Positions 28,206 to 36,955 of a stretch of DNA of 64,000 bases are shown piece after piece (position 1 is the stretch's first letter; every line of letters starts with the position of its first letter). The notes under the pieces are model-generated. The model was not told the DNA's origin. It worked only from the letters and a program-made list of their open reading frames with translations, and did not search any database. The stretch is from Paracoccus hibiscisoli (GTDB taxonomy: Bacteria; Pseudomonadota; Alphaproteobacteria; Rhodobacterales; Rhodobacteraceae). Location: NCBI RefSeq assembly GCF_005048265.1, contig NZ_SUNH01000015.1, positions 1 through 64,000 of the forward strand. The letters are read 5' to 3'. The position numbers were made by a program, and so were the translations under genes.

Positions 28206-28345
28206 TGCATTCGCCTTTTGCTCGACCGTGTTCGTTGGTTCATTGCCGGTCTTGGGCCGGCTGCTGGCGAATATATATGGCAATTTCCGAAAGATCACGT
28301 CATTCAGTCACCCGATTGACGGCGGTCGACCGCCGGGGAGGCCGA

Positions 28346-28897
28346 ATGACCAGGGTGCTGACGCGCCATATCGTGCTGATCGGGATGATGGGGGCCGGAA
28401 AGACCGCCATCGGCCTGGACCTGGCCCGCCGCCTGCGCGTGCCGTTCAAGGATTCCGATGCCGAGATCGAGGCCGCCGCCGCCATGTCCATCACCGAGAT
28501 CTTCGCCCGCGACGGCGAGGCGTTCTTTCGCGCCCGCGAAGCCCAGGTCCTGGGCCGCCTGCTGGCCGGGCCGCCGGGCGTCATCTCGACCGGGGGGGGC
28601 GCGTGGATGCGCCCCGAGAACCGGCAGATGGTCGCTGCGCGCGGGCTGTCCGTCTGGCTGAACTGTTCGCCCGAGACGCTGTGGATGCGCGTCCGCCAGC
28701 GCCCCACCCGACCCCTGCTGCAGACCGCCGACCCCAAGGGCACGCTGCTGCGTCTGCTGGAGGAGCGGGGCCCCGTCTATGCGCTGGCCGATGCGGAATT
28801 CGTGTCGCAGGCGGGCGACAGCATCGAGGCGACCTCGGGCCGGCTGCTGACGCAGCTGCGCGCCGCCCATCCCGACCTGATCCAGGAGATCCCATGA
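28346..28897 (+). CDS. aroK: Shikimate kinase
   Basis: Phosphorylates shikimate at the 3-hydroxyl with ATP. 183 residues with the Walker A GMMGAGKTAIG, the shikimate site DSDAEIE and FRAREAQVL, STGGGAW and RPTRPLL in the lid. The ATG at 28346 follows GGGGAGG. The stop overlaps the aroB start (ATGA), so the two shikimate-pathway enzymes are translated together. A 140-bp divergent intergenic region with ATATATATGG separates it from the small membrane-protein gene. Confidence 0.95.
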   Translation: MTRVLTRHIVLIGMMGAGKTAIGLDLARRLRVPFKDSDAEIEAAAAMSITEIFARDGEAFFRAREAQVLGRLLAGPPGVISTGGGAWMRPENRQMVAARGLSVWLNCSPETLWMRVRQRPTRPLLQTADPKGTLLRLLEERGPVYALADAEFVSQAGDSIEATSGRLLTQLRAAHPDLIQEIP

Positions 28898-30000
28898 CCG
28901 ATCCCGTCACCGTCCATGTTCCCCTGGGCGCGCGCGCCTATGACGTGCGCATCGGCCAGGGCCTGCTGACCCGCGCGGGCGCCGAGATCGCGCCGCTGCT
29001 GGCGCGTCCGCGCGTGGCGATCGTGACCGATGCGACGGTGGCGGGGCTGCATCTGGCGCCGCTGCAGCAGGCGCTGCGGGAGGCGGGGATCGCCAGCGAG
29101 GCGCTGGTCCTGCCTGCCGGAGAGGGCACCAAAAGCTGGCCGCATCTGACCGCCTGCGTCGAATGGCTGCTGGAGCAGCAGGTCGAGCGGCGCGACGTGG
29201 TGCTGGCCCTGGGCGGGGGCGTGATCGGCGATCTGGTGGGGTTTGCGGCGGCGATCCTGCGGCGCGGCGTGCGGTTCGTGCAGCTGCCCACCACGCTTTT
29301 GTCGCAGGTGGACAGCAGCGTGGGCGGCAAGACTGGCATCAACAGCCCGCGCGGCAAGAACCTGATCGGCGCGTTTCATCAGCCGTCGCTGGTTCTGGCC
29401 GACATTGACGTTCTGGACACGCTGAGCCCGCGCGATTTCCTGTCGGGCTATGGCGAGGTGGCCAAGTATGGGCTGCTGGGGGATGCGGATTTCTTTGCCT
29501 GGCTGGAGGCGCATGCGCCCGACCTGCGCGGCGATCCGGCCCTGCGCCAGCAGGCGGTCGCGCGGTCGGTGGCGATGAAGGCGGGCATCGTGACCCGCGA
29601 TGAGAGCGAGCAGGGCGAGCGCGCGCTGCTGAATCTGGGCCACACCTTCGGGCATGCGCTGGAGGCGGCGACGGGCTATTCCGACCGGCTGCTGCATGGC
29701 GAGGGGGTGGCGATCGGCTGTGCGCTGGCCTTTGATCTGTCGGCGCGGATGGGCCTGTGTTCGCAGGAGGCCCCGAGCCGGGTTCTGGCGCATCTGCGCG
29801 CGATGGGCATGCCCGCGCGACTGTCCGAGATTGCGGGCGATCTGCCCGATGACGCGGGCCTGTTCGCGCTGATGGGGCAGGACAAGAAGGTCGTGGACGG
29901 GCAGCTGCGGTTCGTTCTGGCGCGCGGGATCGGCGAGGCCTTTGTCAGCGACGCGGTCGAGGGCGGCGTCCTGGCCTCGGTGCTGCGCGACGCCCGCTGA
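28894..30000 (+). CDS. aroB: 3-dehydroquinate synthase
   Basis: Converts DAHP to 3-dehydroquinate with NAD+ and a divalent metal. 368 residues with LGGGVIGDLVGFAAAI (NAD site), PTTLLSQVDSSVGGKTGIN, KNLIGAFHQP, YGEVAKYG and metal ligands in NLGHTFGHALEA and LLHGEGVAIG. It overlaps aroK by four bases. It acts directly on the product of the class II DAHP synthase encoded at 18887. Confidence 0.97.
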   Translation: MTDPVTVHVPLGARAYDVRIGQGLLTRAGAEIAPLLARPRVAIVTDATVAGLHLAPLQQALREAGIASEALVLPAGEGTKSWPHLTACVEWLLEQQVERRDVVLALGGGVIGDLVGFAAAILRRGVRFVQLPTTLLSQVDSSVGGKTGINSPRGKNLIGAFHQPSLVLADIDVLDTLSPRDFLSGYGEVAKYGLLGDADFFAWLEAHAPDLRGDPALRQQAVARSVAMKAGIVTRDESEQGERALLNLGHTFGHALEAATGYSDRLLHGEGVAIGCALAFDLSARMGLCSQEAPSRVLAHLRAMGMPARLSEIAGDLPDDAGLFALMGQDKKVVDGQLRFVLARGIGEAFVSDAVEGGVLASVLRDAR

Positions 30001-30034
30001 GGGCGCATTCCGTCCCGGCCCGGAAAGCCGCGCA

Positions 30035-30053
30035 GGCCCCCATCGAGGGGGCC
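30035..30053. terminator. Possible convergent stem-loop after aroB
   Basis: GGCCCCC / GGGGGCC with loop ATCGA lies between aroB and the convergent dehydrogenase gene. It lacks a T-run, so termination here is uncertain. Confidence 0.35.
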
Positions 30054-30081
30054 AGAACGGCTGGCTGTCGCCGGAGCCGGA

Positions 30082-31128
30082 TCAGGCGGCGCGGCGGGGC
30101 GAGAGCATCGCCGCGACCATCTCATCGGCAACCTGCGCGGGCAGGCGGCCCGTGTCGCGGGCGCGGGCCAGCATCTGATCCACGCGGCCTGCGATGGCGG
30201 TCAGGCGGTCCAGACGCCAGGCGTCGGGATGGCCGTGGATCTCGCTGGCGACGCTGATGATGCCGCCTGCATTGACCACATAGTCGGGCAGGTAGGTGAT
30301 GCCCCGCGCGGCCAGCGCATCGGCCACGCCGTCATGGGCCAGCTGGTTGTTCGCGGCCCCGCAGATCAGCCGCGCGGTCAGCGCCTGCGCGCTGTCATCG
30401 GTCAGCACGCCGCCAAGGGCGCACGGCGCCAGGATGTCGATCTGCTGGTCGAACACCTGATCCGGGGCGCAGGTCTGGGCGCCGAGGCGCGTCGCGGCGG
30501 CCTCCAGCGCGGGCTGGTTGATATCGGTCAGGATCAGCCGCGCGCCCGCGGCCGCCAGCTTTTCGGCCAAGGACATGCCGACATGGCCCAGGCCCTGCAC
30601 CAGCACCCGCCGTCCCGTCAGGTCGTCGCTGCCGAAGACGTGGCGCGCGCCGACGCGCAGGCAGCGGAATACGCCCTCGGCGGTCCAGGGCGAGGGGTCG
30701 CCCGACGCGCCCGACAGGCCCACGGCAAAGCGCGTCGCCTCGGCCGCATGGGCCATGTCGGCGGGCGAGATGCCCACATCCTCGGCCGTCCAGTAGGTGC
30801 CGCCAAGCGCATCGACCGCCGCCCCAAAGGCGCGCATCATCGCCGGCGTCTTGTCGGTGCGCGCATCGCCGATGATCACCGCCTTGCCGCCGCCCAGACC
30901 CAGATCCGCCATCGCGTTCTTATAGGTCATGCCGCGCGCAAGCCGCGTCACGTCATGGATCGCGGCCTCGTCATCGGGATAGGCCCACATCCGGCAGCCG
31001 CCCGCCGCCGGGCCAAGCGCGGTCGAATGCAGGCAGATCAGCGCCCGCAGCCCGGCCTGCGGGTCCTGCGCCAGCACCAGACGCTGGAACCCCTGCGGGG
31101 CGGTCAGATCGGTCAATGTGAGTACCAT
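30082..31128 (-). CDS. Glu/Leu/Phe/Val dehydrogenase family (leucine dehydrogenase-like)
   Basis: 348 residues, the length of leucine/valine dehydrogenases rather than of glutamate dehydrogenases. The catalytic region GMTYKNAMADLGLGGGKAVI carries both lysines, and GRRVLVQGLGHVGMSLAEKLAAAGARLILTD is the NAD-binding Rossmann motif. It likely deaminates branched-chain amino acids to 2-oxoacids with NAD+. Of three close ATGs the last (31128) is used, since AGGAAG then lies eight bases away. It is a single gene; substrate preference cannot be read from sequence. Confidence 0.85.
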   Translation of the reverse strand: MVLTLTDLTAPQGFQRLVLAQDPQAGLRALICLHSTALGPAAGGCRMWAYPDDEAAIHDVTRLARGMTYKNAMADLGLGGGKAVIIGDARTDKTPAMMRAFGAAVDALGGTYWTAEDVGISPADMAHAAEATRFAVGLSGASGDPSPWTAEGVFRCLRVGARHVFGSDDLTGRRVLVQGLGHVGMSLAEKLAAAGARLILTDINQPALEAAATRLGAQTCAPDQVFDQQIDILAPCALGGVLTDDSAQALTARLICGAANNQLAHDGVADALAARGITYLPDYVVNAGGIISVASEIHGHPDAWRLDRLTAIAGRVDQMLARARDTGRLPAQVADEMVAAMLSPRRAA

Positions 31129-31305
31129 GTGCATGTCTTCCTGTGGCAAGGGGCGCGGGCGTGCCGCGCCTGGATCGCCTCAGAAAGCGCCCCGCGGGAC
31201 GCATTGCAAGCGCAGGATCATTCGCAAAGCCCGACCGGTTCGTCGCGCAATTTGCGGCAAGACCGGGCGGGTGCGCGGCAAGATCGCATCGCGGGGGCGC
31301 GCATG

Positions 31306-31334
31306 AAAAAGGGGCGGCCACCGGCCGCCCCTTT
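31306..31334 (-). terminator. Terminator after ssb
   Basis: AAAGGGGCGGCC / GGCCGCCCCTTT with a 3-nt loop. On the minus strand it is followed by a run of five T, so it ends the ssb transcript. Confidence 0.85.
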
Positions 31335-31350
31335 AGTGATTCGCGTCGGA

Positions 31351-31863
31351 TCAGAACGGGATCTCGTCGTCGTAATCGGCCCGTCCGCCACTGGGGGCGC
31401 CGCTGCCGCCGCCGCGCGCGGGCGATCCGCCGCCCTGGTTGTAATCGTCATAGCCGCCGCTGTCGCGACCGCCACCCATGCCGCCACCGCCCATGCCGCC
31501 GCCACCGCCGCTGGCACCGTCCAGCATGGTCAGCGTGCCGCCGATGCCGCGCAACACGACCTCGGTGGAATAGCGGTCCTGGCCGGACTGGTCCTGCCAC
31601 TTGCGGGTCTCCAGCGCGCCCTCGACATAGACCTTGCTGCCCTTTTTCAGATAGCGCTCGACCACGCCGACCAGGCCCTCGTTGAAGATGGCAACGGTGT
31701 GCCACTCGGTCCGCTCCTTGCGCTCGCCGGTGGTGCGGTCCTTCCAGGTTTCGGAGGTGGCGATGCGCAGGTTGGCGACCTTGCCGCCGTTCTGAAAGCT
31801 GCGGATTTCCGGATCGCGGCCCAGATTGCCGATCAGGATGACCTTGTTGACGCTGCCTGCCAT
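31351..31863 (-). CDS. ssb: Single-stranded DNA-binding protein
   Basis: 170 residues: an N-terminal OB fold ([19 protein letters not shown] to about residue 112, with TEWHTVAIF and [14 protein letters not shown]), a Gly-rich flexible linker (about 116-155) and the conserved acidic tip DDEIPF that binds partner proteins of replication and repair. It is a single gene with its own terminator, divergent from a lytic transglycosylase gene. Confidence 0.96.
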   Translation of the reverse strand: MAGSVNKVILIGNLGRDPEIRSFQNGGKVANLRIATSETWKDRTTGERKERTEWHTVAIFNEGLVGVVERYLKKGSKVYVEGALETRKWQDQSGQDRYSTEVVLRGIGGTLTMLDGASGGGGGMGGGGMGGGRDSGGYDDYNQGGGSPARGGGSGAPSGGRADYDDEIPF

Positions 31864-31998
31864 GTGACGATTCCTTGGATCATGTGTGTTCGGGGGTTCA
31901 TGTGCCTGCCCGGATCGAGCCGGTTTGCACGGGTCTAACCCGGTCCGACGGGGCGGGGCAAGGGCGCGCGCGGGTTCTTGCCCAGCCCGACGCCGTGG

Positions 31999-32027
31999 CT
32001 GGCAGCAGGTCCGATTTGATGTATAGT
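31999..32027 (+). promoter_or_regulatory. Candidate sigma-70 promoter for the transglycosylase gene
   Basis: TATAGT (32022-32027) stands 17 bp after CTGGCA, about 52 bp before the chosen start at 32079. The -35 match is weak (4 of 6). Confidence 0.3.
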
Positions 32028-32078
32028 CCCTTCAAAAGCGGCGTCAGGCCGATGCGGACAAGGACGAGGGCGGACAAG

Positions 32079-32699
32079 ATGCGGTTAGGCCAGACCCTGA
32101 AGGCGACGTTTTGCGTGGCGCTGATCTCGACGCTGGCGATGCCGGTGGAGGCGCAGGGGCTGCGCCTGTCGGGCAGCTCGTCGAAATCGCGGGCCGAACA
32201 ATTCGCGCGCCAGACCCGGCTGATGGATTCGCGTCTGTCGACGCAGTACCAGTCCTCGGCCCGGCTGCAGCCCGGCACCCGCGAACGGGAGGTCGTGCTG
32301 GACACGGCGCCCAACATCCCCCGCTATACCGGGCGGCGCAGCGAATACCTGCCCCATGCCCGTCAGGCCGCCCAACGCCACGGCATCCCCGAGGATCTGT
32401 TCCTGCGTCTGGTTCAGCAGGAATCAGGCTGGAACCCCAATGCGCGCTCGCACAAGGGGGCGATGGGGCTGGCGCAGCTGATGCCGGGCACGGCGGCGAA
32501 ACTGGGCGTGAATCCGACCGATCCGGTGCAGAACCTGAATGGCGGCGCGCGCTATCTGCGGATGATGTACAACCAGTTCGGCAACTGGACGCTGGCGCTG
32601 GCCGCCTATAATGCGGGGCCGGGCGCCGTCCAGAAATATGGCGGCATCCCCCCCTATCGCGAGACGCGGAACTATGTCCGCATCATCGCGGGGGGCTGA
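32079..32699 (+). CDS. Exported lytic transglycosylase (SLT domain)
   Basis: 206 residues from the ATG at 32079, giving a signal peptide [27 protein letters not shown]; an upstream ATG at 32052 is possible. The SLT domain covers about residues 95-200: the catalytic Glu in [10 protein letters not shown], then [24 protein letters not shown] and [10 protein letters not shown]. It cleaves the MurNAc-GlcNAc bond of peptidoglycan with 1,6-anhydro formation in the periplasm. It is monocistronic and convergent with a second SLT gene. Confidence 0.9.
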   Translation: MRLGQTLKATFCVALISTLAMPVEAQGLRLSGSSSKSRAEQFARQTRLMDSRLSTQYQSSARLQPGTREREVVLDTAPNIPRYTGRRSEYLPHARQAAQRHGIPEDLFLRLVQQESGWNPNARSHKGAMGLAQLMPGTAAKLGVNPTDPVQNLNGGARYLRMMYNQFGNWTLALAAYNAGPGAVQKYGGIPPYRETRNYVRIIAGG

Positions 32700-32719
32700 T
32701 CGCCCGCGTTGGGCGTGGT

Positions 32720-33253
32720 TCAGCCCCGCAGGCCGGTGACACGCAGCAGGCCACGACGGCGCGCCTCGTAGTAATAGCCCCGCGAATACCAGCTGATCGC
32801 ACCGTCCGGGTCGCCGTCGGCGACGATCCAGGCGCCGCGAAGGTATTTCACGCCATAGCGCAGGTTCGTGTCCGCATCCAGCAGCGCCGCGGGCGAGCCG
32901 CGATGGCCCATCGTCCGCGCGGTTGTCGGATTGATCTGCATCAGCCCGTAATAGGACCCATTGCGCGCCTCCGGCCGATGGCTGGATTCGCGCAGGATCA
33001 CGCGCTGGACCAGGCTGCTGGGCACGTCGTAATGGCGCGACCAATAGTTGATGCGCTGGCGCAGTTCGGGCGTCTCGTTCGGATAGAGGCCGGAACCGCC
33101 GATCTGACCGTTCCCGCCCGAGCGCATGGTGTTGCCACCACACGCCGCAAGCGCCAGGACCGAGATCAGCAGCCCGCGCCGCCCGATCGTCCGTGCCGGA
33201 CCGTGTTGGTGGCGCGGGGGCAGGGCCCCCGCCTCCGGGCGCATCTTACGCAT
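32720..33253 (-). CDS. Lytic transglycosylase lipoprotein (SLT domain)
   Basis: 177 residues. After a basic start the segment [11 protein letters not shown] is a lipobox, predicting a lipid-modified cysteine near residue 38. The SLT-like domain has the catalytic Glu in [11 protein letters not shown], then [24 protein letters not shown] and an [10 protein letters not shown] motif replacing the usual AYNAG. The start overlaps the lpdA stop by eight bases, so a peptidoglycan-cleaving enzyme ends the 2-oxoglutarate dehydrogenase operon. An alternative ATG lies three codons later. Confidence 0.82.
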   Translation of the reverse strand: MRKMRPEAGALPPRHQHGPARTIGRRGLLISVLALAACGGNTMRSGGNGQIGGSGLYPNETPELRQRINYWSRHYDVPSSLVQRVILRESSHRPEARNGSYYGLMQINPTTARTMGHRGSPAALLDADTNLRYGVKYLRGAWIVADGDPDGAISWYSRGYYYEARRRGLLRVTGLRG

Positions 33254-34634
33254 GGATCGCCCCGCCGCCGCAGGCCAGCGCCGCCTCGCGCACGGCCTCG
33301 GACACGGTCGGATGCGCGTGGCAGGTCAGGGCCAGATCCTCGGCCGAGGCGCCGAACTCCATCGCCACGCAGACCTCGTGGATCAGGTCGCCCGCCGACG
33401 GGCCGATGATGTGGCAGCCCAGGATGCGGTCGGTCTCGGCATCCGCGATCAGCTTGACGAAGCCGTCGCCCTGGAACTGCGCCTTGGCGCGGGCATTGCC
33501 CATAAAGGGGAACTTGCCGATCTTGACCTTGCGCCCGCCCTCCTTGGCCTGTTCCTCGGTCAGGCCGACATTGGCGACCTCGGGGGTGGTGTAGATCACG
33601 CCGGGGATGACGCCATAGTTCACATGACCATGCTTGCCCGCGATGACCTCGGCGACGGCCATGCCCTCATCCTCGGCCTTGTGGGCCAGCATCGGGCCGG
33701 GGACCGCGTCACCGATGGCATAGACGCCCTTGACGCTGGTGGCCCAGTGGTCGTCGACCTTGACGAAGCCGCGATCGGTCATGGCGACGCCCAGAGCGTC
33801 AAGGCCAAGCCCGTCCAGATGCGGACGGCGGCCGGTCGCCACCAGCACCACATCCGCGGTGATCTGATGCTCGCTGTCGTCCTTTTTCAGGGCATAGGTG
33901 ACGGTGGCCTGGCCGTCCTGGGCCTCGGCCGATTTCACGGCGGCACCCATCACGAATTTCAGGCCCTGCTTGACCAGCACCTTCTGGAACTGCTTTTGCA
34001 CCTCGCCGTCCATGCCGGGGGTGATGACGTCCAGATATTCGACCACGGTCACCTCGGCGCCAAGGCGGGCATAGACCGAGCCCAACTCCAGCCCGATGAC
34101 GCCCGCGCCGATCACGACCATGGATTTCGGGATCTTGGGCAGAGCCAGGCCGCCGGTCGAATCGACGATCACGCCGGCATCGTTGTCCACGGTCACGCCC
34201 TTCAGCGCGGCGGGGGACGATCCGGTGGCGATGACGATGGTCTTCGTTTCGTGGACGGTGTCGCCGACCTGGACCTTGCCCGCGCCGGGGATCGAGGCCC
34301 AGCCCTTGATCCAGTCGATCTTGTTCTTCTTGAACAGGAACTCGATACCCTTGGTGTTGCCCGCGACGGTGTCGGCCTTGTAGGCCTGCATCTTGTCCCA
34401 ATCGACATCGACATGGGCGTTCATCAGGCCCATCTTTTCAAAGTTCTCATGCGCCTCGTGCAGCATGTGGCTGGCATGCAGAAGCGCCTTGGAGGGGATG
34501 CAGCCCACGTTCAGGCAGGTTCCGCCCAGGGTCTCGCGGCCCTCGACCACGCCGACCTTCAGGCCCAGCTGGGCCGCGCGGATGGCACAGACATAGCCGC
34601 CGGGGCCGGCGCCGATCACGATGAGATCATACAT
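33246..34634 (-). CDS. lpdA: Dihydrolipoyl dehydrogenase (E3)
   Basis: Reoxidises dihydrolipoamide of the 2-oxoglutarate dehydrogenase complex with NAD+. 462 residues: FAD site [19 protein letters not shown], the redox disulfide in [20 protein letters not shown] site [16 protein letters not shown], a second FAD segment [20 protein letters not shown] and the C-terminal His-Glu active-site pair in [10 protein letters not shown]. It is the E3 gene of the leftward suc/odh cluster. A GC-rich repeat separates it from the MAPEG gene upstream. Confidence 0.96.
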   Translation of the reverse strand: MYDLIVIGAGPGGYVCAIRAAQLGLKVGVVEGRETLGGTCLNVGCIPSKALLHASHMLHEAHENFEKMGLMNAHVDVDWDKMQAYKADTVAGNTKGIEFLFKKNKIDWIKGWASIPGAGKVQVGDTVHETKTIVIATGSSPAALKGVTVDNDAGVIVDSTGGLALPKIPKSMVVIGAGVIGLELGSVYARLGAEVTVVEYLDVITPGMDGEVQKQFQKVLVKQGLKFVMGAAVKSAEAQDGQATVTYALKKDDSEHQITADVVLVATGRRPHLDGLGLDALGVAMTDRGFVKVDDHWATSVKGVYAIGDAVPGPMLAHKAEDEGMAVAEVIAGKHGHVNYGVIPGVIYTTPEVANVGLTEEQAKEGGRKVKIGKFPFMGNARAKAQFQGDGFVKLIADAETDRILGCHIIGPSAGDLIHEVCVAMEFGASAEDLALTCHAHPTVSEAVREAALACGGGAIHA

Positions 34635-34662
34635 GGCAGTTCCTTTAGGTCAGGCCGCAGAG

Positions 34663-34712
34663 GCGGGGGCTTCGCGCCCCCGCACCCCCGCGGGATATTT
34701 TCATGAAGAAGA
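34663..34712. repeat. GC-rich intergenic repeat with stem-loop between MAPEG and lpdA genes
   Basis: GCGGGGGC / GCCCCCGC (34663-34670 and 34676-34683) with loop TTCGC is followed by ACCCCCGCGGGATATTTTC. A related hairpin followed by ACCCCCC occurs after sdhB. The last codons and stop of the MAPEG gene lie in its right part. From memory such blocks are dispersed in Rhodobacterales genomes; copy number here is not known. Confidence 0.5.
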
Positions 34713-35102
34713 AATCAGGGCGGAGAGGATCATCAGCACCGTCGCGGCAAAGCCCGTGATCCAGATGATCGAGCGGCCCGGCACCCAGCCCAGCAGATAG
34801 GCCGGGATGTAGAGGATGCGCGCCGCGAGGTAGATCCAGGCACAGATCGCCGTCAGCGTGGACCCGGCCTGGCCGAGCGTGACCACGACCACCGCCAGGG
34901 TGAACATGATCAGACCCTCGAAATGGTTGTTGAAGGCGCGCTGCAGTCGGCCTGCCATGCCGGTCAGCTGGACCTGCCCGCCGTCGCGGGGGCTCATGGC
35001 CGCGCGGCGACCGACCTGGCGTTGGGCCATGATCGAATAGGCGGCGAACTGGCCGGTTTGCAACAGTCCCGCAAGGGCCAGGGCGGTCAGTTCGGGGGTC
35101 AT
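34701..35102 (-). CDS. MAPEG family membrane protein
   Basis: 133 residues with four hydrophobic helices and the MAPEG pattern RLQRAFNNHFEGLIMFTLAVVVV followed by YLAARILYIPAYLLG. Eukaryotic relatives are microsomal glutathione transferases; bacterial ones are mostly unassigned, and this one shows no clue to substrate. Its start overlaps the preceding 84-residue gene's stop by one base. It lies inside the odhB-lpdA interval. Confidence 0.85.
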   Translation of the reverse strand: MTPELTALALAGLLQTGQFAAYSIMAQRQVGRRAAMSPRDGGQVQLTGMAGRLQRAFNNHFEGLIMFTLAVVVVTLGQAGSTLTAICAWIYLAARILYIPAYLLGWVPGRSIIWITGFAATVLMILSALISSS

Positions 35103-35356
35103 CAGACGGTTTCCACGAAATGCGCGTCGGTCGCGCTGACGCCGGCCTGGGCGTGAAAGACCGCCGCGGCGCCGTCCAGATAGTCGCGGGCGGCGCGGGG
35201 GTTGCCGACCTGGAACAGCGCCCAGGAATGGCCGTCATCTTCGCGCCACAGCTGAAGCAGCGTCATGCCGTTGCGGCCCCGATCCTCGGCATCGGCGTCG
35301 AAGGCCGTTCGGAAGGTGGCGGGATCGGCATGGGTGTAGCGGATGATGAGCTGCAT
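35102..35356 (-). CDS. Small hypothetical protein in the odhB-lpdA interval
   Basis: 84 residues from the ATG at 35356 (a longer frame upstream looks non-coding). MQLIIRYTHADPATFRTAFDADAEDRG and ALFQVGNPRAARDYLDG suggest a small alpha/beta barrel-type fold such as that of ABM or EthD-like proteins, but no residues prove it. It is coupled to the MAPEG gene (TGATG). Function unknown. Confidence 0.65.
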   Translation of the reverse strand: MQLIIRYTHADPATFRTAFDADAEDRGRNGMTLLQLWREDDGHSWALFQVGNPRAARDYLDGAAAVFHAQAGVSATDAHFVETV

Positions 35357-35401
35357 GGGAAACGGCCTTGGGGTGGGGGACCGGCTGCCCGGTCGGGTCC
35401 T

Positions 35402-35431
35402 GGCGCGGGGGATGGCGGCACCCCCCGCGCC
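35402..35431. other. Strong stem-loop after odhB
   Basis: GGCGCGGGGG / CCCCCGCGCC, a perfect 10-bp stem with a 10-nt loop, lies eight bases past the odhB stop. There is no T-run. It could attenuate transcription into the downstream genes or protect the odhB mRNA end. Confidence 0.5.
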
Positions 35432-35439
35432 CATGCGGA

Positions 35440-36951
35440 TCAGAGATCCATCAGCAGGCGGCGCGGGTCTTCCAGCGCCTCCTTGACGCGGACAAGGAAG
35501 GTCACGGCGCCCTTGCCGTCCACGACGCGGTGGTCGTAGGACAGCGCCAGATACATCATCGGGCGGATGACGATCTGGCCGCCGACGACGACGGGACGCT
35601 CCTGGATCTTGTGCATGCCCAGGATGCCCGATTGCGGGGGGTTCAGGATCGGCGACGACATCAGCGAGCCATAGACGCCGCCGTTCGAGATGGTGAAGGT
35701 GCCGCCCTGCATCTCGGCCATGGACAGTTTGCCGTCGCGGCCCTTGATGCCCAGTGCGCCGATCTCCTTCTCGATCTCAGCAAAGCTCTTTTGGTCGGCG
35801 TCGCGCACGACGGGGACGACCAGGCCGGTGGGGGTGCCCACCGCGACGCCCATATGGACGAAGTTCTTGTAGACCACGTCCGTGCCGTCGATCTCGGCAT
35901 TGACCTCGGGGACTTCCTTCAGCGCGTGGCAGCAGGCCTTCACGAAGAAGGACATGAAGCCCAGCTTGACCTTGTGCTTCTTCTCGAAGGCGTCCTTGTA
36001 CTCGTTGCGCAGACCCATGACGCCGGACATGTCGGCCTCGTTATAGGTGGTCAGCATCGCGGCGGTGTTCTGGGCGTCCTTCAGGCGGCGTGCGATGGTC
36101 TGGCGCAGGCGGGTCATCTTGACCCGCTCCTCGCGGCCCGCATCATCGGCGCTGGAGGGCGCGCGGGGGGCGGCGGGTTTCGGCGCGGGTGCCTGCGCCT
36201 TGGCGACGTCCTCCTTCATCACGCGGCCGTCGCGGCCCGAGCCCTGGACCTGATCGCGGTTGACGCCCTTTTCGGCCATGGCCTTCTTGGCCGAGGGGGC
36301 GTCCTCGACATCGGTCCGGGGCGTCATCTCCTCGGGGCCGGCGTTCTTCAGCACGGTCTCCTGGGCATCCGACGCCTTGGGGGCCGCGGAACCGGCGGCG
36401 CCTTCGGTGATGATCGCCAGACGGGCCTTGGCATCGACGGTCGCGCCTTCCTCGGCCAGGATCTCGGCCAGGACGCCCGCGGCGGGGGCCGGGACCTCGA
36501 CCGAGACCTTGTCGGTCTCCAGCTCGCACAGCATCTCGTCGGCCTCGACCCGGTCGCCGGGCTTCTTGAACCAGGTGGCGACTGTCGCCTCGGTCACGCT
36601 TTCGCCCAGGGACGGGACCATCACGTCCACGGAATTGCCGCTCATTGTCGTCTGTTCCTCGGTCTTTTCGGCCTTTTCCTCGGCCTTTGCGGGTTTGGGG
36701 GCGGCGGCTTCGCCACCCTCGCTGATCTGCGCCAGCAGCGCATCGGGGCCGACCGTCTCGCCTTCGGCGGCGACGATCTCGGCCAGGGTGCCGGCGGCGG
36801 GGCTGGGCACCTCGACGGTGACCTTGTCGGTCTCCAGCTCGCACAGCATCTCGTCGACCTCGACGCGGTCGCCGGGCTTCTTGAACCAGGTGGCGATCGT
36901 GGCCTCGGTGACGGATTCGCCCAAGGCGGGCACGCGGACTTCGGTGGTCAT
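35440..36951 (-). CDS. odhB: Dihydrolipoyllysine succinyltransferase (E2) with two lipoyl domains
   Basis: E2 core of the 2-oxoglutarate dehydrogenase complex. 503 residues, about 100 longer than the E. coli enzyme because the lipoyl domain is doubled: both copies contain [18 protein letters not shown], with the lipoyl lysines at Lys43 and Lys148. Then come an Ala/Pro/Lys-rich linker, a peripheral subunit-binding domain (about 215-255) and the catalytic domain ending with the active-site motif [10 protein letters not shown]. It starts four bases after the sucA stop, so E1 and E2 are tightly coupled. Also named sucB. Confidence 0.95.
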   Translation of the reverse strand: MTTEVRVPALGESVTEATIATWFKKPGDRVEVDEMLCELETDKVTVEVPSPAAGTLAEIVAAEGETVGPDALLAQISEGGEAAAPKPAKAEEKAEKTEEQTTMSGNSVDVMVPSLGESVTEATVATWFKKPGDRVEADEMLCELETDKVSVEVPAPAAGVLAEILAEEGATVDAKARLAIITEGAAGSAAPKASDAQETVLKNAGPEEMTPRTDVEDAPSAKKAMAEKGVNRDQVQGSGRDGRVMKEDVAKAQAPAPKPAAPRAPSSADDAGREERVKMTRLRQTIARRLKDAQNTAAMLTTYNEADMSGVMGLRNEYKDAFEKKHKVKLGFMSFFVKACCHALKEVPEVNAEIDGTDVVYKNFVHMGVAVGTPTGLVVPVVRDADQKSFAEIEKEIGALGIKGRDGKLSMAEMQGGTFTISNGGVYGSLMSSPILNPPQSGILGMHKIQERPVVVGGQIVIRPMMYLALSYDHRVVDGKGAVTFLVRVKEALEDPRRLLMDL

Positions 36952-36955
36952 CGGA

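Noticed and set aside
31381..31517. Gly/GGC-rich tandem-like repeats in ssb
   Set aside because: They encode the normal flexible Gly-rich linker of SSB, so they are not a separate repeat element.
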